From Lasiosphaeris hirsuta (lineage: Eukaryota > Ascomycota > Sordariomycetes > Sordariales > Lasiosphaeriaceae), in contig JAUKUA010000005.1 of the NCBI GenBank assembly GCA_030549175.1, forward strand, positions 3,658,001 through 3,722,000: DNA of 64,000 bases. Direction: 5' to 3'. A program made the translations under genes and the position numbers. Positions 54,799-64,000 of the stretch are shown piece by piece (the stretch's first letter is position 1; the number at the start of each line of letters is the position of its first letter). Under the pieces are notes generated by a model. The model ran no database searches. It saw only the letters and a list, made by a program, of their open reading frames with translations, and was not told the DNA's origin.

Positions 54799-57700
54799 AT
54801 GGCATCTTAGAGGTCGTGGACTACTTCGGTAAGGAGGTCCGTGGCCGAGTGTTTAGAGACATCTTCTACTTAGTTAGGGCTAAGGACTTTATACCATAGT
54901 ACCGCCTAGCTTAACTTTCTTACTATAAGCCGTTCTAGCCCTCTATCGTATACTGGGATGAGGATAATCGGCTGGAGTTGTTTCGTTGTACCTCGTGGCT
55001 TGTTGGGTTTAGGTAATAGTATTACTTTTGATTCCTTCTATACGTCCGGGTAGTATCCTAGGGCTACGGAGTAGGCGTATATGGCATAGACTAGCCTTGC
55101 TAACGCCGAGCGAGACTTCATATCGATGCCGTTTTCGACCTTCGTGTCCTACCAGGCAGCTTTGAGTATTACGGTCGTAGTTCCATCCGGTCCTGGTACC
55201 GTGGTTTTTACCTTACTACCTATGAAAGCTTCGTCTACCTCTTCTAGCTCCGGTTGTAGGTCTAGGTTAAGTTGTGACGTCTCCTAGGGTCTAGGTTTTA
55301 GTTCGGCGTCCTTTCTAGGATCGAAGGTTACTAGTTCTTTAAAGACTAGCCTTACCTTGTCTTCCGTTGTAACTACCTCCGGTCCCCCGCCCCTAGGTCG
55401 GAGTGGTAAGACCGTCTAGCTTTGTAGCTCTTTTTCCTATGTTATGACTTTCTACAAAGAGTCCTTTGATACTTTACTTATTACCTTCCCGTAGTATTCC
55501 ATCCTTACCTTCCTTAGAGTCTATCTATATACCTTGGTCCGAGCTCGGTACTATCTATAGTATAGAACCGTTTACTAGCCTCGTAGCTAGCGTTCTACTA
55601 CTTGGCTTTCTTCGGCCTGTCTTATACTTTCGTTTCGTGGCGTCTAATGGCTACGTCTGTGATCTTAGTAAAGACGTGGGCTACCTCCTCTAGTTCTAGG
55701 CCTTCTAGCTTTGTATAGAGTAGACATATCGATAGGGTAAGTTCCGTTAAGGTTCTGCCGAACGTCTACCGGTCTAGTGGTTTTACTACCTACTTCGGCT
55801 ACCTCTAGACCCCAGTGACCCCCTCCCGCCATATACGTATTGTAGAGTAGTCTGACTTAGTCTAGAGGTTTGAAATAATCTCTACTTTTAACCTATCGAT
55901 ATTACTAAATACTAGGTCTAGTACTCTCTCTAGGTTGTGGGTAGGCTTAGTGATAAGAGGTAGCGTTCCTTAGGCTTCGGCCTATCTTACGACGGCCCTG
56001 GCCTTAGGCCCTCGTCTTCTCTCTTTTTCTGTCCTAGCCTATAGGGGGTGATTAAGGTTGAAATTGCCTACTACTATAAGCCTTCGTCTCCTAAGGGTAG
56101 TTACCCTGTTTACCGCGTCTTTTCTAACCTTGTTATAGACCCCGTAGACTTCTAGGTAGCTATTAGTAACGTCGACTACTCCGTCTTCTATCCCTAGTAG
56201 TTACTTCTACTTCCCAGCTCTTATGTAAATTATTAAGCTAGCAAAGTCTCTTAGGTAGTAGATATTGTATCTGTAGGTGTGCCGGGTACTACTAAAGCCC
56301 TACCATGGTTCTTAGGCTAGAATATGGTCTGTCCTTTCTCCTATTACCGACGTTAAGAGGGAGTCGTGGTAAGCCATGACCCCCGTGATGTTAGCTTGTA
56401 GGATTTTAAGCGTTATTTTAGGTATTCAACGCTTTTTCCGTGAGCTTCCTCACTCTACTCAGCCTTAGGAGGCCTAGTAGTAAGGGGGAGGCGGGCTAGG
56501 TAGTACCGGGTAAGGAGTTCGAGTGTCTGGCCCCTAACCCTCCTCTAAGGAGGTTCGGAGGCTCGGTCTTAGTTAGGCTACCCGGGGGGGGGGGGGGAGG
56601 TTAGGCCTATGAGATCTATTACGCCTCTCTTTTCCGTTAGACGTTAGAGCTCTGCCTATACCTAGGGGTCCGTGTCCTAGGAGAAGGCTCGGCTATCTCC
56701 GTTACCTAGTAACGTGGCGGCCTATGCTACAAAGACACCTTCTTATACCTTGTAGACTTCTTCCCTTAGTCGTACCTCTTTGGGATATTACTTCTTAACC
56801 TTTTCTAGTTTCTCTTTCGTCCTCTGGAGCTAAGTCTTGTTAGCTTATGTCTCCGAGTTAGCGACGTCCTCTAGGGCCAAGCTTAGTATCGTTTCGTATT
56901 AGCCATTTCCTAGGCCGGTATCTTCTATGGTTTTGTCAAGCGGTACTTAGTCCTCGTAGCCGCCTAGTACTATGGTACAAGTAGGGGGGGTTGTTAGCCG
57001 GGCTCCCGCCTCTTTCCCGAGCATTTCGTTTACCGTATCCCGTACGTTCAGAACTACTACCTCGGCTAAGATCCTACCGTAGGTTATAAGGATCACGGCT
57101 TCGGCTTTCTTAATTCTCTTTCTAAACATGTCAGCCGCCTAGTCTACCATCGGGACGTCTTAGTAGTCGAAGTACTTATACGCTTCCGTTACCTTATTAA
57201 GGAGGTACTTAAGTAAGGTTATGTCTATCTGGTATTAGCAGATAAGTACTCTAACCTCCTCCGGGGTTTAGGCCTTACCTACCTAGGTAGGGATCGGCGT
57301 GGGGGGGGGGGAGTGGCGCCATAGATGTTAGTTTCTACCGACTCTAGGACTTCTCTAGGTAGTAAGTACTCTAGAGAGATACTTACGAGGCCTCGTGGGA
57401 AGGAGATCTTAAGGGGGGTAGTTTAGCTTCTCCCGTCCTAGGTAGTAAGGCTTATGTAATAGGTATTGGGGACGGTATCTCTCCCGGTGATATAGGTCCC
57501 CTAGACCTAAATGCCCCTAATAGGATTATTAAGGTTTAAGAAAGTAATCTTTCTTTCCTTCGCCACTTTGGCAAGGCCCTACTACTTAATAACCTCCTTA
57601 TCTACCCGGGCCTTAGTATCCTCTTATACTTTGCCGATTTCTATGTTCTTTAAGTCGACTGGCATAATAGACTTCGATAGTCTCAGTAACTCCGCCTTAG

Positions 57701-59168
57701 GTACTTCCTTCGTTCTAGCCACACGCCTAAACTGGTCCCGGGCCTTTATGCCGGCTACCTTGGTAGCCTTTCTCTATTCCGTCGTTAAGAACATGAGGCT
57801 ACCGTCCTTAATCACTAACCTAGCCGGGTATAGATACTACAGTTCCGGCTTATGTAGTCCTAAGTAGTTGGGATATTAAGGGAGCTAGATATGACTATCT
57901 GTATACTTGTTCTCTTATTACATTTCCCGTAGTATAGTTTGGACATGTAGTTCCGTTACCAGTAGAACTCGAAGTATCCTATATAGTTAAGGACTCTCCG
58001 TTTTGACTCTAGGTAGCGGGCTATTATCGAGTTAAAGATCTTAAAGAAGGGGGTCTTCGGCTTTGTGTCAAATAATATAATCTAACTGCCGTAGGTAGTC
58101 TTGACAGCCTTAACCGACATAACCCCCGTGGTAATAGTAGCCTCTTAGCGGATTATTAGCTCCGTTACGGTTGTCTCCGGCCTCTGTAGGGTCAGTACCT
58201 TCTCGGAGACTTTACCTATGATATAGGAGTCCTAATCCCCGCCCTTGGCTAGGGAGAGGCCGGCCTTAGAGACCTTCTTAATAACCTTGTCCTTATCTTT
58301 ACCCTTCTTTAGGGTGACAGTCTATCCGTTTTCCTTTACCGTGGGATGGACGGTCGTTGGTACCGTGCCTAAGGTAGTACCTAGGCCCTATAGGACCTCT
58401 CCCACGGAGGCTTTGTTCCATGGGTAGCCCTTTGAGGCCTTAAGTACCAGCCTCTATGGCTAGGGCTTAGGGCTTCTAAGGCCTCGGGAGGTCGTGGCCA
58501 CCTTACCTACGGCCTTAGGGGTTAGTGTGTAGGTAAAGTCTACTACCTTAGTCTGATTAGTAACGCTAGCTACTATGCTGGCCTAACTAACCTTCTTATA
58601 GCCCTTAGCCACGACTATCTCCCATTCGGCTTGTACCTTCTAGTTAGACATGGGAGTACTCGGGCCGAGAGCCCGGGCACGAGAGAGGGGCGGCGAGGGT
58701 GTGTCTTCACTTAATATGTCGTCATTGGCCGTAGTACGACGAGGGGTTAGCGATCGTGGCCTCCTTTCGGCGGCCCGTTGTTAGTATGCTGGCTCCAATA
58801 GAGCCGTGTTTTATGTCAGGCTTAGGAGGGCTTCCCAGCCTGGGATTTTGGGGGTCTGGCCCATCGCCAGACTATGTAGGATCTCCTAGAGACCCTGTGC
58901 GATCGGGTTCGCGTACCTTTCGTATACTTTTCCCACGGGAATTTGGCTGAGGCCCTGATCCAGGGCCTTGGTCATGGCTTCGAAGACCGTGCACATCGCG
59001 TTATGCTTGGCCTCGCGTTCGCGTTTGAGCTGTAGGAACAGACTCGTAAGGTTGGCGTTGGGGGGGCGTTACTCGGGCGCCATTTTGTAGGCTTGGTGTT
59101 TTGGGGTAGTAAGTCCCAGGTGTATGATTGGTCCGTTTCTTTCGAAAAAATAAAAAGAGGAGGAAGAG

Positions 59169-59400
59169 CTGATTTGATTTATTTGTTTAACGTTCCGGGT
59201 TTTCGCTCTTGGCAACTCGGACGTGGCGGGGCCCTTGGCCCCGCCAAGGCTACTTGGCTAAGCTATACCGTGCCGTTCATAGAATCCCCCACGGCTAGAC
59301 TTCCACGGAATCGCACACCAAACCGGGTTTCCTCCTCCTCCTCAGACACTAGCCTCCCACTCGAGGCCATTGCAACTAACATAGACAACTCCCGGGATCA
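59169..59400 (-). mobile_element. LINE-B 3' end
   Basis: Begins with GATTTGATTTATTTGTTTAA then CGTTCCGGGTTTTCGCTCTT, the same 3' terminal text as LINE-A, LINE-C and LINE-D. It directly abuts the 5' end of LINE-A. Coding sequence is not recognisable beyond about 59400. Confidence 0.7.
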
Positions 59401-60576
59401 AGAGTAGGTTTTTTAAGCTTACTTACATAACGTAGAGAGATACTAGCTTCGGAGTCTCCTACCTTAGCCATAGCCGTCTGGTCGTCCGTTTAGTTAGACG
59501 TTACTTCTAATAAGCTTACTTTTCACCCGGCGTTTTAATCTCCGGTTAATTACTCCGGGTAAAGAAAATCCTCCTTTCGACAACATAAGAAAATATAAGG
59601 TTAGCCAGAGACCTACTCTCTCAGCTTTCTTTAGGACTCTCACTCCTCTCCCCCGTTAAAAACCTTAATAGGAAAAAGTAAGTAGAGGAAATGACTTTTG
59701 TTAGTCTTAACTAGTAGTAAGTACTAGCCTAGGCTAACTCGGCGGTCATATTAACCTCGGTACATAACTAACCGTTTCTGCCTATGTAACTAGCCTTAGT
59801 AAAGGAAGGTCAGCTCTTTTTAAGGTACTTAGGCTAGCTTTATGAATAGAGGCCTAAGGTATTAACGTAGCTCGGTAAGGGACCTATATCCGAAGGTAAC
59901 GTATGTTAGCTTAGTAAAAAGCTAGACCTAAAGGTAGTAAGTAAGGTTAGTTTTATAAATAAGAGCTTGAGATTATTGTTTCTAACTCTCAGTAGCTAAG
60001 TTTATAGAAGGCCATAGAAAGGTTATTAGTACCCGAAGGTACGTAACGTGTTAGGAGAGTAGGCGGTCCCCTCCCTCCGAAAGCTTGACCCCGAGGGGCC
60101 TTACCGTTGCCGTGTCGAGATAGAGTCTTAGAAGGTCGAGGCGGCGGTCCGGCAGATAAGCGAAAAGAATCGCCGGCTCGTGGTCGTGGTTATAGTCGGG
60201 GCTCCGAGGGTTGCCGAAATAGCCTGTCGATGAGCGGCCCCGCACGCTCCTAGAAGGTAAGAAGGAGAAGAAAGCTAGGTATCTCAAGCCCCTAGAATCC
60301 CAACCTTGCGAGAGATGCCGGGCGTACAGCCATCAAGGACTACCTTCCCCAGTGCCGGATTCCACGGCGCCAGCGGCGAAGGGTACTGGCGCGGTGTACC
60401 ACGGTATCGCCGGCTATGGTATCAATGATGAGGATATCGGATAGGTAACTCTAAGATCCTCAACCCAAGAGAAGGAGAGTTTCAAGAACTAAACGTTCCC
60501 AAAGGTGGTGGCCAATACTGCAACATGATTGGTCAGAGCGTCTTTGAAAAATGATGTTCGGGAGAAGTCTGTCTAG
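59401..60576. other. RIP-like AT-rich stretch between LINE copies
   Basis: From about 59405 to 60040 the sequence is dense in TTAG, CTTAG and TAGTAAG words with stops in all frames, typical of heavily RIP-mutated repeat DNA. 60050-60570 is GC-richer and carries no recognisable gene (a minus ORF at 60051-60287 matches nothing I know). Confidence 0.5.
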
Positions 60577-62121
60577 ATCGATTGATTTGATTTGATTTGA
60601 TTGTTTAACGTCCAGGGTTTTCGCTCCGGGCGATTCGGACGTGCCGGGGCCAAGGCCCCGACAGTGGCTAACTAACGCAAGGAGATCCCCCTACCGAAAT
60701 CCTAGCCCAATACATGCCCCTATTTGCCGTTTGAGGGCCTCACCAACCCTCACAACTTTCCCGCCAGCTAAGGTACATAAAAACTACGTAGAGAAAAGTC
60801 CCCTTTACTTAGGAAAAACGTGTTTCAAACTGCCTCGTGGCCATGGGTCGTCGCCCATTCCGTTTCTTCGTCCTCACCTGAGGTATTTTCTTCCCCCTTT
60901 TCCAGCGCTTCCTTTGCCGCCATGAACGCCCCGAACGCGGCCAGCATTTTCTTCGACCTGGACGTTAGTATCCTAGGTGCCCACACGTCCGGTGGTAGTG
61001 TCTTTGCCAGCGCCTCTATACTATGCTTGTACTTCAGGAGGTGCCCCGGGGCCTTCGTGAGGCCGCACTTGTCACAGGTCGCCTCCCACGTCCCGGGCTC
61101 GTGGCCGAAGCGTTCGTGGTACGCCTTGAAGTCGCCGTGCCCTGTTCTCTCCGCTAATAGGGCCGTGAGCTACCTCTTTGGCAGCCGTAGTTTCTAGGGC
61201 CTCCGCTTCCGGACCTTGGTCTCGACATACTTCCGCTTACTGGCTTCCTACTAGGCCTAAAAGGCCTGGGTTGGGTTGTAGGTCCTTGGTGTTATCGGGG
61301 GCGGGTCATTGGCTCCGCGGGGTTGTACTTTCTGGCTCCCCTCGAGCACTCCAGCCCGCGCTTGAGGCACCGCACACACTACTGTCCCTCCACCGCGGGG
61401 GCGACGTACTTCGTCTTGGCCTTATAGCACCTATCGCATGAGGTGCCCGGGGCACGTGTGCCGTCTTTTCGCCTGACTACTGCCAGTGGCACCGGCGGGA
61501 CCTACCCTTCTTTCTTGACCATGGCTTCTAGGAAGGTTGCCTCGGTCCGGTCCGCCCTCTGTCCCCTGCCTTGGGCGGTGGCTAGTCGGCTGACTACCGG
61601 GTGGCTCACCCCATTTCGTTGGAGGTTCAGGATCCTGGCTGCGTAGTCGTGGGCCTTCTTCTCGAGGACCAGGTGCACCGGTGGCTGGCCCGCCTCCACG
61701 TGGAGTATCGGCCTCGGCGTCGTCTTCCACACTGGGAGCGTGGCCTTGATGCCCGCGTTAAGGGCCCTCTGCAGGTCCCCTACCGAAGGTTCGGTGCCCT
61801 TCCACCACGCCTCCGAGGTATAGGTCATCCTTGGGAGAGCCACTGCTGCTAGGCCCTGCACTGCGAGGTGCGGCGGGAGGCCCTTCCTCGTGCCGCCTAG
61901 CCTGCGGATCAGTGCCGCTGCCTTGGCGCCCTTGGCCGCCGCCCGCTTGGCGTGGTCTCGGAACGTGAGTCCTGGGTCGAACCATACGCCTAGCCACTTC
62001 AGCTGGGGGTTGTAGGGTGCCTGTGCCGTGCCTGGCTTCAGGGCCGGGTGCTTTCACTGTGCTAGGGCCGGGGCCGCCTTGGATTCCCCTTCCGTTCCTG
62101 AGGCCTCGGGCTCGGTTGGTA
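60577..62121 (-). mobile_element. LINE-C, 5'-truncated, moderately mutated
   Basis: 3' end at 60577 with GATTGATTTGATTTGATTTG tail and GTTTAACGTCCAGGGTTTTC. Minus-strand coding covers the end of the reverse transcriptase and the C-terminus: LKWLGVWFDPGLTFRDHAKR (about 62005-61945), LAAVALPRMTYTSEAWWKG, TTPRPILHVEAGQPPVHLVL, then the Zn2Cys6-like cluster (CDRCYKAKTKY...CVRCLKRGLEC, about 61442-61344). A C-terminal finger CDKCGLTKAPGHLLKY and the end THGHEAV (near 60828) follow. Damage includes TAG for TGG (before CVRC) and TAC for TGC. Less mutated than LINE-A. Confidence 0.82.
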
Positions 62122-62345
62122 GATCGATTGGTGTTTAACGTCCAGGGTTTTCGCCGTTGGCGACTGGGACGTCTGCAAACGGCAGAAAGGTTACATCTAG
62201 GAATACTGCCGCCCTGTCAAAAGCCCCACACGACCCAGACGGGAAGGGTAGGATCCCTACACCCTTCGCCACGGTTATCACAGCCCTCTACGCGGAGTGC
62301 CTCCACGTAGCGTGCTTCCCCACAGTAAGAGAGCTTCGCGAATAA
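62122..62345 (-). mobile_element. LINE-D 3' end fragment
   Basis: Begins AGATCGATTGGTGTTTAACG then TCCAGGGTTTTCGCCGTTGG, the shared LINE 3' terminal text, directly behind LINE-C. Only non-coding 3' sequence is recognisable. Confidence 0.65.
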
Positions 62346-62807
62346 GTTACTAAGAAGAAATTACTATACAGATTAATGATAACGAGGAAGAGGCCTTAGC
62401 TAGGGCCTTGGCAGAATGATTAGAAGGTAAACGACTTTTCCCCTGGGAGGGGGGTTGGTGCCAATCTACCCATCGGTCCGCCACATGGGGCTGGATGGAC
62501 CAGTACTTAAGAACTTCACCAGTTAGCTTAAAAAGACCTCTAGTTATGTTATTAGTATTACTGATAAACTATAAAACAATAATGGACTGTCTCCCATAAT
62601 AAGTGAATCTATACTACTTAATTCTCCTTTTCCTAGCTAACGGTGACGGCGTCGTCGACGTCGTCGACGTCAAACGAGTGGACGGGTGCCGCTACTCCCA
62701 CTGCGGCCATAACACTGCTGCATTGGGGATATCAATCAAACTCTTTGGGAGCTGGATCGATCAGTCCCAGGATTCAGATGCAGATGGTGGATTTGGCCTC
62801 CCCCCCT
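62346..62807. other. Intergenic
   Basis: AT-rich 3' flank between the LINE stack and the AAA ATPase gene. A GTCGTCGACGTCGTCGACGT repeat lies at about 62651-62671. No gene is seen. Confidence 0.5.
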
Positions 62808-64000
62808 TTAATACCGTGGCCGAAATTGCGCATTCCTATAAACCGCCTCCCTCTCCGCCAACGCATTGTTGAACGCCGTCGTATTACTCGCCACAGAAAC
62901 CAAGTCGGCCCGAATCAGGCCGCGCTTCTCGGCATGAGCAAGCCCCATAGCTGTTGAAACAAGGTTGCGAATCTGCCGGCCGTTGAAGGAGGAACGTTTG
63001 CCGTCTTCGGTCACCCATCGCGTGATGGGGCCCCACTCGTCAACAAGGCCTTGGTGCTGCAGCTGGGCGAGGAACTCGGTGAAGATGTTCTCACGCTGCT
63101 CCACCGAGAGATCGCCGTATTCGATTGCAATGTCTGAGCTGTTAGCAAAAGCCTCTGCGGTATGGGGCAGTAGAGTAGGTGGTACATACGGATGCGACTT
63201 TGCACGGCAATGTCAAACGACTTGAGCCGGTTAGTCGTCAGGAAGAGGATTCCCTCGTAGTACTCGAGCACCCTCAGAAGCACCGACACGATCGTGTTGC
63301 GCTGGATGTCCGACTTGGTCGTGTCTCTCGCCTCCAGGAACACGTCCGCTTCGTCGAAGAGCAGCACGGCCTCCCACAGCCCGGCAAGATCAAACACCTT
63401 CTGCAAGTTCGTCTCAACCTTTGAACCCTCTAGCCCAATGTCCGAAACCCCGACGCTGAACAGCGGCTTCCCCACCAGAGACGCAACGCTCTCGGCCGTC
63501 AGCGTCTTACCCACGCCCGGAACACCCCATAGGAGGATCACCAACCCCTTGCCCTTGCCGGTGGTGTAATCCAAAATGTTCTGCTTTCGGTGAGACTGCA
63601 CAGACTTCCAGATGAGTTCTTTATGGTCCGGATGGAGCTGCAGCTTAGTGTCGAAATTGGTGCGATCAGCCAGGTCAGCTACCTTCAGCGACTCGACCGC
63701 AAACTGCATCCACTTCTTGTCCTTGAGAGAGTATCCCAGGACGCGGGGCGGGCACAGGAGGTACTGCTCGTCCGTCATCTCCTGGTCAGGCGGTAGGTTA
63801 TCCCAGCTGTAGCGGTAGACGTCGTCGCGGTGGTGTTTGCAGTCATCGCAGGAGCACTCGAGGCTCTTGTCGTAGCGTTGCTGTTCGCCGAGGATGGGGG
63901 CTGTTGGGGGCTGGTATTCGAGGAAGGACTTGAAATCCACGACAACAACTCCGCGGGTATTGGCCTTGACGATGGGTGGCTTCTTGTTTCTCCTAATGGA
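62808..64000 (-). CDS. AAA-family ATPase (5' end off window)
   Basis: Two exons are visible: from beyond 64000 to 63190 and 63134-62808, split by a 55-nt intron (GTATGT donor, GCTCAG acceptor). The upstream reading stays open to the window edge (RRNKKPPIVKANTRGVVVVD), so the N-terminus is missing. A preceding domain with Cys motif CSCDDCKHH and LCPPRVLGYSLKDKKWMQF is typical of large fungal AAA proteins (DUF7025-like region). The AAA module shows Walker A WGVPGVGKTLTAE (about 63525-63490), Walker B VLLFDEADVFLEARD and sensor 1 GILFLTTNRLKSFD with the arginine-finger region SRIHIAIEYGDLS. The C-terminal lid has WVTEDGKRSSFNGRQIRNLV. Expected role: ATP-driven remodelling of an unknown client. 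Confidence 0.88.

Larger units (their letters stand above)
51490..59165 (-). mobile_element. Tad-like LINE retrotransposon, RIP-mutated (LINE-A), with nested insertion
   Basis: Read on the minus strand this is a nearly full-length non-LTR element of about 6.4 kb plus a 1.3-kb insertion. ORF1 begins at the ATG at 59083 (ANLTSLFLQLKREREAKHNA) and soon meets TAG stops. ORF2 shows an AP-endonuclease piece GNFNLNHPL followed by a stop (about 56080-56040), where GDFNLxHPxW is expected. The reverse transcriptase pieces are KHSATDLLTEVVHDL, DINRGFNNVQRKYLVNRL, LLLPILINLYLELLA and YVDNLLVVAKG (about 53217-53185), where YVDD is expected. A Zn2Cys6-like cluster and a CxxC...H...C finger end the protein at 51777. 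The 3' end carries GTTTAACGTCCCGGGTTTTC and an ATCAA-type tail. The element is dead. Confidence 0.85.

Overview
The window is nuclear DNA of a filamentous ascomycete, most likely a Sordariomycete. The evidence is short GT...AG introns of about 54-108 nt with CTAAC-like branch sites, GC-rich genes, fungus-specific families (HET, NACHT/STAND, F-box/DUF6546, GH7, orphan CorA-like), and repeats full of TpA, TGG-to-TAG and CAA-to-TAA changes. Those changes are the footprint of repeat-induced point mutation (RIP).

Layout. 1-6.7 kb is the edge of a terpenoid gene cluster: a cytochrome P450 (minus, running off the left end) faces, across a 1.9-kb shared promoter region, an 874-aa five-exon gene. That gene fuses a class I terpene synthase to a PRISE-type (progesterone 5-beta-reductase/iridoid synthase family) reductase, and is the most novel object here. 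7.2-9.3 kb is a HET-domain gene. 9.6-14.1 kb is a graveyard: a PI-specific phospholipase C pseudogene, a degraded fungal hypothetical gene and a MULE transposase relic. 14.6-20.6 kb holds three intact genes: a small one-TM protein, a GH7 endoglucanase and a CorA-like membrane protein. 22.3-25.3 kb is a broken NACHT gene with a frameshift in its P-loop.

25.9-27.4 kb carries one intact and one truncated member of an unnamed family of about 139-aa proteins with a C-terminal membrane segment. A third member lies at 50.2-50.8 kb. 28-34.6 kb is a second graveyard (MULE, F-box/DUF6546, pogo fragment, galactose oxidase-like and DyP peroxidase-like relics) around one intact pseudokinase-like gene. 34.7-36.6 kb is an almost intact 1,865-bp pogo/Fot-type transposon with perfect 48-bp inverted repeats. 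38.0-40.7 kb is a coiled-coil ORFan of 886 aa.

42.7-47.3 kb is a conserved-looking gene island: a small secreted protein, a DUF1398 protein, a HET fragment, an OsmC/Ohr protein and a multi-pass membrane protein. 51.5-62.3 kb is a nested stack of four LINE 3' ends, all reading on the minus strand, with a non-mutated LTR-like insertion inside one reverse transcriptase. Comparing two copies shows that the LINE encodes a Zn(II)2Cys6-like cluster between its reverse-transcriptase region and its C-terminal CCHC-like finger. 62.8-64 kb is the 3' part of an AAA ATPase gene running off the right end.

All family calls are from pattern recognition; no database search was run. Exon borders were worked out from splice sites and reading frame, not from transcripts.
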